From the NCBI RefSeq assembly GCF_037975245.1, contig NC_092583.1, positions 3,464,764 through 3,528,763 on the forward strand: a stretch of 64,000 nucleotides of DNA. Direction: 5' to 3'. This DNA is from Apostichopus japonicus. Taxonomy: Eukaryota > Echinodermata > Holothuroidea > Aspidochirotida > Stichopodidae. Below, one piece after another: positions 47,101 through 58,800 of the stretch. A program made the translations under genes and the position numbers. The notes below the pieces were generated by a model. The model saw only the letters and a list, made by a program, of their open reading frames with translations. It did not search any database and was not told the DNA's origin. How positions within the stretch are numbered: position 1 is the first letter of the stretch; each line of letters opens with the position of its first letter.

Positions 47101-50100
47101 ACACTCTGTAATACTCTTTCATGTGATCAACGTATGGTGTACCAATATTCCTACTGGGTAATAAACACAGTGGCCCAAATTTGAATACAATGAAATTTTT
47201 CAAAAAGTTACACATTCTGGGGGGTTCTGACCACATACACACACAGACAACATCACACAAACACATAATATCAAATAGGTTATGTTTCCCCCAAAAAAGA
47301 ATAGTTCCAGAAAATGTAACACTGTGTAATACTCATTATGTGATCAATGTATGGTATGCCAATATTCCCATTGGGTAATAACCACAGTGGCCCAAATTTG
47401 AATACAATGAAAGTTTTCAAAAAGTTACACATTCTGGGAGGTTCTGACCACATTTACACACACAGACAACAACACACACACACACACACAATATCAAATA
47501 GGTTCTGTTTGCCTCTGGCAAGGAGTCAATAAAAGGGCTATGTGGGAGGATGTTGGGATGGTAATGAATCTAACAACCCATATTCTCTATTTCTTGGGTT
47601 CTCATGTGGAGGAAGGAGTAAGTTGATGAGAGTGCAAGTTGAGAAGGGGGAGGGGCAGGGGTTGAAAGATTGCTGAAAATAAAAACTGATCTCTTATAAA
47701 ATGACTGAGTCACTGAATTTTTTTTAACTCTTTAAAATAATAACATTTTTACTGTCCTCAACTTGTTCTACCAAAAACACAAAACAAAGTTTAAATGCTG
47801 TATTAGCTGATCGAAGTATTCAGATCTTAAGCAATGATATTAAAGTTCTGAAAATGTGTAAGTAATTGCATGCTAACTTAAATTGCCACAATGTAGTTGA
47901 ATGTATTATGCCAACCATATATCACTAGTCAATCAAAACCCAAACTTTTTCAGGTTACTGGATTTTTCTAGTTTTGGTCGACTTTAGCAAAGTTTTTGAC
48001 AATCGATCTGCACCAAACTGCAACTTAGTATTCATTCGTTGCCATTTTCAAAGCACATGATAAGAGAAAAAAAGAAAAGAAAAGAAAAAAAAAGGAGAAA
48101 CCTCATTTGATAGGGATGGGGTTCGAACCCATGCGGACATTTGTCCATTGGAACTTAAGTCCAACGCCTTAACCACTCGGCCACCTTATCAAACTACTAA
48201 CACTACATAAATTTTTACAATTTATGTGTCCTACTAGTATTGCAATACCACAACACTATTTACCGCCTAAACAACAGGATAAAGGATACAAAAGTGACAT
48301 GCACTCAACCATAATAGTACGCCTACTTGTGCATGGTGACACGTACCCTTGTACTCTGATCCACAAGCTAGGTCACATGTTTTCAAGCACCAATCAGCAA
48401 CATATCCTTCTTTCCTTATCTCTTTTAAACTGAATAGAAACTGTCAACATATCTTCAAAATATCATTGATCATTTAAAAAAAAAATGTTGTCCCCCCTTC
48501 TTAGTTTGATCAAATTAATATGGTACCATAAAAAAGTTGTAAAATTTCAATCTAGCAATATCTGTTAATATTTATAGTGGGCAGATTATTTATAAGTCAT
48601 CACATTCTATCAGGGACTTTATGACACACATGGATGCTTTCCCACACACATATATATATATTCATAACACAATGTTGAAGTACCACATGACTGTATATAC
48701 AGTCATGATTTTGGTTCAATCGATACTGTATACAAAGCTAGAACAAGCTTGCACTTTCCTTCAGTCTGATCAGGAACAGCTTCCTGGTTCGATCTACTCC
48801 ACGGTCATTATAAGCTTCCCTATAGACGCATTGTGAAGTTCAATGATTTCCTTGCAAATTCGCACTATGGATGTTGAACAAAATTTTAATCTATAGTTTT
48901 CTCTTGAAAATCATCGCTCATATACTTGCCAAACCTCCTCCCCTCCTAAGAAAACAACAACATGCACACACACACACGCACACATACATACTAAGGCTGT
49001 AAAGGAACACTGTTATCAGTTAATTTATTTCTATTTCTATACCTGCACTTTTTTGTGAAGAAATGACCCTTTTAACATCCAGGACTCACCAATTGTATGT
49101 GTTCAATGTCTATTTATAGTTTAACACACAGATAAGTACCACTGATGCAACACACAAACTATGTTAAAGAGAGTTTTTATGACCTCAAATAATTGTGTAC
49201 AATATATTTCCAATTTCTTTTTTCAAGGATAGGAGCTCTCATCATTTGCTCTGTTGTTTACATGAAGTTGAAAAAGAAAAAAATAAAGAAAAAAAAAACA
49301 CCTTTTTCTGGTTCAATTATTAGAATTGGTGAAATAGTAGACTGACATTGACAACTGCATGAACTATAAGGAGCTGAAATCAACATGGTAAAAAAAAATA
49401 AGAAAAAAAAACCTTTGTCTGGTTCAGTTGCTAGAATTGGTAAAATCATAGACTGACATCAACAACTGCAACTAAGGGGCTGAAATCATCATGGTAAAAA
49501 AAAAAAAACCTTTTTCTGGTTCAGTTGCTAGAATAGGTAAAATCCTAGACTGACATCAACAACTGCAACTAAGGGGCTGAAATCATCATGGTAAAAAAAA
49601 AAAAATCAAAAAAAAAAAAAACCTTTTTCTGGTTCAGTTGCTAGAATTGGTAAAATCCTAGACTGACATCAACAACTGCAACTAAGGGGCTGAAATCATC
49701 ATGGTAAAAAAAAAAAATCAAAAAAAAAAAAAACCTTTTTCTGGTTCAGTTGCTAGAATTGGTAAAATCCTAGACTGACATCAACAACTGCAACTAAGGG
49801 GCTGAAATCATCATGGTAAAAAAAAAAAAAATCAAAAAAAAAAAACTTTTTCTGGTTCAGTTGCTAGAATTGGTAAAATCCTAGACTGACATCAACACCT
49901 GCAACTAAGGGGCTGAAATCATCATGGTAAAAAAAAAAAAAAAAAAAAAATTGCCTGGTTCAGTTGCTAGAATTTGTAAAATACTAGACTGATATTAACA
50001 ACTGCAATTAAGGAGCTGAAATCATCATGGTAAAAAAGGAAAAGAAAAGAAAAATACCTTTGTCTGGTTCAATTGCTGGAATTTGTAAAATACTAGACTG

Positions 50101-53100
50101 ACATTAACAACTGCAACTAAGGAGCTGAAATCAACATGGTAAAAAAAAAAAAAAAAAAAACCCTTTCTCTGGTTCAGTTGCTAGAATTGGTAAAATCATA
50201 GACTGACATTAACAACTGCAACTAAGGGGCTGAAATCATCATGGTAAAAAAAAACAAAAAACAAAAAAAAACACCTTTGTCTGGTTCAATTGCTGGAATT
50301 TGTAAAATACTAGAAAATAAGGGGAAAAAACACCCTCTGTTGGTTCAGTTGCTAGAATTGGTAAAATACTTGACTGACATTAACCACTGCATGAACTAAA
50401 GAGCTGTAAAAGAAAAACCGCAAACAAACAAGGCACAACACAGACCCTCCGTATGGCAAAACCGCAAACCGCAAAAAAAAAACACCTTCGTCTGGTTCAA
50501 TTGCTGGAATTTTTAAAATACTAGAAAATAAGGGGAAAAAAAACACCCTCTGTTGGTTCAGTTGCTAGAATTGGTAAATACTTGACTGACATTAACAACT
50601 GCATGAACTAAGGAGCTGTAAAAGAAAAACCGCAAACAAACAAGACACAACAAAGACCCTCCCCGAAAGGCAAAACCGCAACAACGCACAGACATAGACA
50701 AATATGAATCACAGGAAAGATACTCTACATGAAAATTGGTCTGCAGATTACGATACACTTTTTGAAAGCATGATTAAATTCCCCACAAATATAATTTGTA
50801 ATCACAGGAAAGATACTCTACATGAAAATTGGTCTGCAGATTACGATACACTTTTTAAAAGCCTGATTAAATTCCCCAGAAATATAATTTTGATACCATG
50901 CCGACCATTAAAACCCACTGCTATCAGTCCAGGTTCTATTTGTATACCTGCACCTTTCAATTTTGGAGAAGGAACGATCAGACTTGAAAACAAGTGACGA
51001 TCATCAATTCAAAAGTGACTGACAACTTAGTCAAATTATACAGACCATTCAGAGAGTTTCTCAGATGGATCACTAGACTCGACTGCAGCGCATAACAATG
51101 TTTTACAAATCTTTCAAGGACAGATGCTGTTGAATGTCTATCCAATGAAGTGCTGTTTATGAGAAGCTACAAGAACAAATTCTTTTGATTGAGTTATCAG
51201 AAACTATAAACAGTTTTTAAATAGGATTTTTAGTGGTGGCATATTTTGGTTGTGTAATTATCACAAAAGCTGAAAATGGATACTATATTTTTTTTCTAGG
51301 TTGTTTAACTTTTTTGAAATGGCATCGATAATGTTATTTTGGCGGATAAAGAGAAAACTTGTACAGGGTATTTTTAGATTTTTTATATTGATTATTTTGT
51401 TGTGATAGGATTTTAGTATATGTTGGTTGTGTAATTTTATTTCGTCTGAAAATGGACATTTTTTTTTTCTAGGTTGTTTAAATTTTTTGAAACGGCATAT
51501 TGATCATGTTATTTTGGGCATGCAGATAAAGAGAAAACTTATACAGGCTATTTTTAGAATTTTTAAATTGAGTATGTTTTTTTTTTGATAGGATTTTAGT
51601 ATATGTTGGTTGTGTAATTTTATCTTGAAAGCTGAATATGGAATTTTATTTTTTTCTAGGTTGTTTTAATTTTTTGAAATAGCATATTGATAATGTTATT
51701 TTGGGCATGCAGATAAATAGAAAACTTGTACAGGTTATTTTTATATTTTTTTTATTGAGTACGTTTTTTTGTGATAGGATTTTAGTGTATGTTGGTTGTG
51801 TAATTTTATCTCGTCTGAAAATGGACATTTTTTTTTTCTAGGTTGTTTAAATTTTTTGAAACGGCATATTGATCATGTTATTTTGGGCATGCAGATAAAG
51901 AGAAAACTTGTTCAGGTTATTTTTATATTAAATTATTTTGTTGTGATAGGATTTTAGTATATGTTGGTTGTGTAATTTTATCTCGAAAGCTGAAAATGGT
52001 CATTTTTTTTATTCTAGGTTATTTTAATTTTTTGAAACGGCAAATTGATAATGTTATTTTGGGCATGTAGATAAAGAGAAATCTTGTACGAGGTATGTTA
52101 AGATTTTTTTTTTGAGTATGTTTTTTTGTGATAGGATTTTAGTATCTGTTGGTTGTGTAATTTTATCTCGAAAGCTGAATATGGACATTTTTTTTTCCAG
52201 GTTGTTTTAATATTTTGAAATAACATATTGATAATGTTATTTTGGGCATGAAGATAAAGAGAAAACTTGTATGGTGTATGTTTAGAGTTTTTTTTTGAGT
52301 ATGTTTTTTGGGTTAGGATTTTAGTATATGGTGTGTAATTTTATCTCGAAAGCTGAATATGGACACTATGTTTTTTTTTAGGTTGTTCTAATTTTTGAAA
52401 CGGCACATTGATAATGTACTTTGGCATGCAGATAAAGAGAAAACTTGTTCAGGTTATTTTTAGATTTTTTATATTAATTAATTTGTTGTGATAGGATTTT
52501 ACTATATGTTGGATTTGTTATTTTATCTCGAAAGCTGAATATGATTTTTTTTTTCCTAGGTTGTTTAATTTTTTGAAACGGCATATTGATAATGTTATTT
52601 TGGGCATGCAGATAAAGAGAAAACTTGTACGGTGTATGTTTAGAGTTTTTTTTTGAGTATGTTTATTGGGTTAGGATTTTAGTATATGTTGTGTAATTTT
52701 ATCTCGAAAGCTGAATATGGACATTTTTATCCCCCTAGGTTGTTCTAATATTTTGAAATGGCATATTGATAATGTACTTTGGCATGCAGATAAAGAGGAA
52801 ACTTGTTCAGGTTATTTTTAGATTTTTTATATTAATTAATTTGTTGTGATAGGATTTTAGTATATGTTGGATTTGTTATTTTATCTCGAAAGCTGAATAT
52901 GATTTTTTTTTTTCTAGGTTGTTTAATTTTTTGAAACGGCATATTGATAATGTAATTTGGCATGCAGATAAAGAGATAACTTGTTCAAGTTATTGTTAGA
53001 TTTTTATATTAATTAATTTGTTGTGATAGGATTTTAGTATATGTTGGTTTTGTTATTTTATCTCGAAAGCTGAATATGATTTTTTTTTCCTAGGTTGTTT

Positions 53101-55289
53101 TAAGTTTTTGAAACGGCATATCGATAATGTTATTTTGGGCATGCAGATAAAGAGAAAACTTGTACAGGTTATTTTTTTTTATTGAGTATGTTATTTTTGT
53201 GACCGGATTTAAGTATATGTTGGTTGTGTAATTATCACGAAAGCTGAATATGGATATTAATTTTTTTTTCTAGGTTGTTTTAATATTTTTGAAACTGCAT
53301 TGATAATTATTAATTGGGCAGATAAAGAGAAGGGAAACCCAAAAATTATGGTACCGACGGGGTTCGAACCCGCGCGGATTATTTCATCCATAGGAACTTA
53401 AGTCCTACGCCTTAACCAACTCGGCCACAGTACCTTGTTGTATTACATTTTAATTAATTTCTGTTTTAATGTACAGTAACTTCACTATTGCAACAGACGT
53501 TGGCACTTTTTATCATGAATATTCACGGCAAAGGGATCTCTCCCCTTTTCGCTGTAGTAACAGGCACAACAACAAAAGTAACACTGAAACAAACAATACC
53601 ATATCTTCCAGAACAGGAAAAACGCATGATTCAACAGTTCCTTTGTCACTGCATAACACAGAGAATGACCTTAGGTACAAAGTTAGTGTTGATATTGTAT
53701 TGACAGTCAGAAAAGCACAGCTATCAGGTTCAAGTTCAATTTCTATACCTGCATTTTTAATTCTTGAGCAAGACCCTTTAAAACAGCTGAGGATTATTAA
53801 TTACAAAGTGACTGACTACTTAGTCAAATTGCACAGACCATTAGGAGAGTTTCTCAGATGGATCACAAGACTCCTTGTGTTACAAATCTTACGAGGACAA
53901 ATGCTGTTGAATGTCTTTTCAATTCAGTGTTGTTTATGAGAAGCTTAAAAGAACAATTCTTTCGATTGACTTATTTGAATCTATAAAACAGTGGATTTTC
54001 ATAAACATTAAAGGCTTTCACTGCCATCATTGTCAATATAGCCTTAAAGGAGCAGTCCAGTGATAAAGAATATTAATATTAATATCAGCCAGTTTTAACA
54101 AAAGAAACTTATTTACCATTCCTGACTTTTTTTTCAAAAATAGTTTTATATTCTTTTGGTAAGTCCAATTTTATGCCAAGTCCTCAGGGACTATGAACAA
54201 GCAAGGCAGGCAACATTTTCAATTCAAAATGCCCATTACAAATATATTTTCCCCTCTCTAGCCAGGATTTGAAGCCACCTTGTTTTATGCCTTAATTTTT
54301 TAAAGCTGGATCAACAAAAAATGACCTTTGACCTCCAAACACTAAAAGGGTTTTTGTACACCCTTTACTGGATCTATACAAATCAAGTATAAAGGTCATT
54401 CTACTTAACATCTTTAGTTGGAGTTCATGTGTTTGCAAGGTTTTAATACTTTGACCGCTTCGATCTCGAGTAACCTTTGACCTCTACCACAAATAGAATT
54501 TGAGCTGAAATCATCATGGTAAAAAGAAAAAATAAAAATAAAAAAAAACCTTTGTCTGGTTCAATTGCTGGAATTTGTAAAATACTAGACTGACATTAAC
54601 AACTGCAACTAAGGGGCTGAAATCATCATGGTAAAAAAAAAAAAAAAAAAAATAAGGGAAAAAACCTTTCTCTGGTTCAGTTGCTGGAATTGGTAAAATA
54701 CTAGTCTGACATCAACAACTGCAACTAAGGAGCTGAAATCATCGTGGTAAAAAAAAAAATAAATAAATAAAAAAAACCTTTGTCTGGTTCAATTGCTGGA
54801 ATTTGTAAAATACTAGACTGACATTAACAACTGCAACTAAGGAGCTGAAATCATCATGGTAAAAAAAAAAAAAAAAAAAATAAGGGAAAAAACCTTTCTC
54901 TGGTTCAGTTGCTGGAATTGGTAAAATACTAGTCTGACATCAACAACTGCAACTAAGGAGCTGAAATCATCGTGGTAAAAAAAAAAATAAATAAATAAAA
55001 AAAACCTTTCTCTGGTTCAATTGCTGGAATTTGTAAAATACTAGACTGACATTAACAACTGCAACTAAGGGGCTGAAATCATCATGGTAAAAAAAAAAAA
55101 CAAAACCTTTGTCTGGTTCAATTGCTGGAATTTGTAAAATACTAGACTGACATTAACAACTGCAACTAAGGAGCTGAAATCATCATGGTAAAAAAAAAAA
55201 AAAAACCTTTCTCTGGTTCAGTTGCTAGAATTGGTAAAATACTAGACTGACATTAACAACTGCAACTAAGGAGCTGAAATCATCATGGT

Positions 55290-55321
<32 letters not shown>

Positions 55322-55831
55322 CTCTGGTTCAGTTGCTAGAATTGGTAAAATCCTAGACTGACATCATCAACTGCAACTAAGGGGCTGAAATCATCATGGT
55401 AAAAAAAAAAAAAATAAAAAAAAAAAAACCTTTTTCTGGTTCAGTTGCTAGAATTGGTAAAATCCTAGACTGACATCAACACCTGCAACTAAGGAGCTGA
55501 AATCATCATGGTAAAAAAAAAAAAAAAAAATAAGGAAAAAACCTTTCTCTGGTTCAGTTGCTACATTTGGTAAAATACTAGTCTGACATCAACAACTGCA
55601 ACTAAGGGGCTGAAATCATCATGGTAAAAAAAAAAAAATCAAAAAAAAAACAACCTTTCTCTGGTTCAGTTGCTTGAATTGGTAAAATCCTAGACTGACA
55701 TCAACAACTGCAACTAAGGGGCTGAAATCATCATGGTAAAAAAAAAAAAACCTTTTTCTGGTTCAGTTGCTAGAATTGGTAAAATCCTAGACTGACATCA
55801 ACACCTGCAACTAAGGGGCTGAAATCATCAT

Positions 55832-55875
<44 letters not shown>

Positions 55876-58800
55876 CCTGGTTCAGTTGCTAGAATTTGTA
55901 AAATACTAGACTGATATTAACAACTGCAATTAAGGAGCTGAAATCATCATGGTAAAAAAGGAAAAGAAAAGAAAAATACCTTTGTCTGGTTCAATTGCTG
56001 GAATTTGTAAAATACTAGACTGACATTAACAACTGCAACTGAGGTGCTGAAATCATCATGGTAAAAAAAAAATAAGGAAAAAAAAACACACACCCTTTGT
56101 CTGGTTCAATCATTAGACTTGATAAAATACTTGACTGACATTAACAACTGCATGAACTAAGGAGCTGAAAAAGAAAAACTGCAAACAAACAAGACACAAC
56201 AAAGACCCTCCCCGAAAGGCAAAACCGCAACAACGCACAGACATAGACAAATATGAATCACAGGAAAGATACTCTACATGAAAATTGGTCTGCAGATTAC
56301 GATACACTTTTTGAAAGCATGATTAAATTCCCCACAAATATAATTTGTAATCACAGGAAAGATACACTACATGAAAATTGGTCTGCAGATTACGATACAC
56401 TTTTTAAAAGCCTGATTAAATTCCCCAGAAATATAATTTTGATACCATGCCGACCATTAAAACCCACTGCTATCAGTCCAGGTTCTATTTGTATACCTGC
56501 ACCTTTCAATTTTGGAGAAGGAACGATCAGACTTGAAAACAAGTGACGATCATCAATTCAAAAGTGACTGACAACTTAGTCAAATTATACAGACCATTCA
56601 GAGAGTTTCTCAGATGGATCACTAGACTCGACTGCAGCGCATAACAATGTTTTACAAATCGTTTGAGGACAAATGCTGTTGAATGTCTATCCAATGAAGT
56701 GCTGTTTATGAGAAGCTTAAGGAACAATTCTTTTGATTGAGTTATCAGAAACTATAAACAGTTTTTATAAAGGATTTTTAGTGGTGGCATACTTTGGTTG
56801 TGTTATTATCACAAAAGCTGAAAATGGATACTATTTTTTTTTCTAGGTTGTTTAACTTTTTTAAAATGGCATTGATAATGTTATTTTGGCAGATAAAGAG
56901 AAAACTTATGCAGGGTATTTTTAGATTTTTTTTATTGAGTATGTTTATATGACCGGTCTCCAGCCAGGATTTGAAGCCACCTTGTTTTATGTTTTTATTT
57001 GTTATCGTTGGATCAACAAAAGCAAAACTGTAATGACCTTTGACCTCCAAACACTAAAAGGGTTTTTGTACACTCTATGCTGGATCAATACAAACCAAGT
57101 ATGAAGGTCATTCCATCTTCAGTTGGAGTTCATGTGTTTGCAAGGTTTTAATACTTTGACCGCTTTGATCTGGAGTAACCTTTGACCTCTACCACAAATG
57201 AAAGGAATATAATTCTCACTATGGTGGATCTGCAAACCAAATCTCATTGTAAATTACTGTACACTTTTTGATTATAATAATGATTGTCTAGGTGGATCAA
57301 AGTGGTTATGATAATGATAATTGTGTGGTGATTGTGAAAGAGATGATAGTGGTGATGATGATTGTGGTGGTGAGCAAAGTCGTCATGATAGCAAAGATGG
57401 TGATGATTGTTGTGGTGGTGGTGGAGCATATGTTGATGATAGTGGTGTTGATAGTGATGCTAGTGGTGATGATTGTGGTAGTGACAATGTTTATGGTGAT
57501 GATAGTGTTGGTGTTGATAATTGTGATGGAGGTGATGATGATTGTACTTATGGAGATGATTGTGGCAATGGTAGTGATTGTATTGATGATTGTGGTGATG
57601 ATAATTATTGTAGTAATGATATGATTGTGGTAATTGTGAAAGAGATGATGATTGTGGTGGTGAGCAATGTGGTCCTGATAGCGAAGATGGTGATGATTGT
57701 TGTGGTGGTGGTGGAGCATATGTTGATGATGGTGGTGATGTTAATGATAGTGATGCTAGTGGTGATGATTGTGGTAGTGACAATGTTGATAGTGATGGTG
57801 TTGATAATTGTGATGGAGGTGATGATTGTAGTTATGGAGATGATTGTGGCAATGATAGTGATTGTATTGATGATTGTGGTGATGAGCAATGTGGTCATGA
57901 TAGTGAAGATGGTGATGATTGTTGTGTAGGTGGTGGAACTTATGTTGATGATAGTGGTGATGTCAATGATAGTGATGCTAGTTGTAATGATGGTGGTAGT
58001 GACAATGTTGATGATAGTGATGGTGTTGATAATTGTGATGGAGGTGATGATGATTGTAGTTATGGGGATGATTGTGGCAATGATAGTGATTGTATTGATG
58101 ATTGTGGTGATGATAATTATTGTAGTAATGATATGATTGTGGTAATTGTGAAAGAGATGATGATTGTGGTGGTGAGCAATGTGGTTATGATAGTGAAGAC
58201 GCTGATGATTGTTGTGATGGTGGTGGAGCATATGTTAATGATAGTTGTGATGTTAATGATAGTTATGCTAGTGATGATTGTGGTAGTGACAATGTTGATG
58301 GTGATGATAGTGATGGTGTTGATAATTGTGATGTAGGTGATGATGATGTAGTTATGGCTATGATTGTGGCAATGATAGTGATTGTATTTGATGATTGTGG
58401 TGATGATAATTATTGTAGTAATGGTCGTAATAGTGGTGATAGTGTTTATTGTAGTGATGATTGTGGTAGTGGAAATCAATGTCATTACGAAAGTGATGAT
58501 GCCTGTGGTGTTGATCACTGTAGTGGTGGTGATGATGATTATGGAGAAGCGTATAATGATGATAATATGGTAATTGAGAGTCACAGTGTGCCATGGTTGA
58601 TGATAATTGTGAGGTTTTAATGGAGGTGCTGATAATGCAAGGGTGGTGATCGCATCAAGACCGATGTTTGTGGTGATAGTGATGATAGCTGTAATACTGA
58701 TGCTTTGGTGATCAGATTGATGATGGTTGTGGTGGTGGTGATGATTTAGTGGTGAAAATTGTGATGCTGACAATGTGGTGTGTTCTTTTTGTTGATCATG

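Noticed and set aside
53469-53939. 156-codon ORF as a real gene
   Set aside because: Its related copies at 50.7 and 56.2 kb do not keep the same frame across the shared part, so conservation as protein is not supported.
57321-58773. ORFs of 200-218 codons in the GAT-type repeat on both strands
   Set aside because: Several frames on both strands are open at once and give Asp/Gly/Cys, Met/Val or His/Thr-Ile low-complexity sequence, which is expected of a stop-poor trinucleotide repeat.
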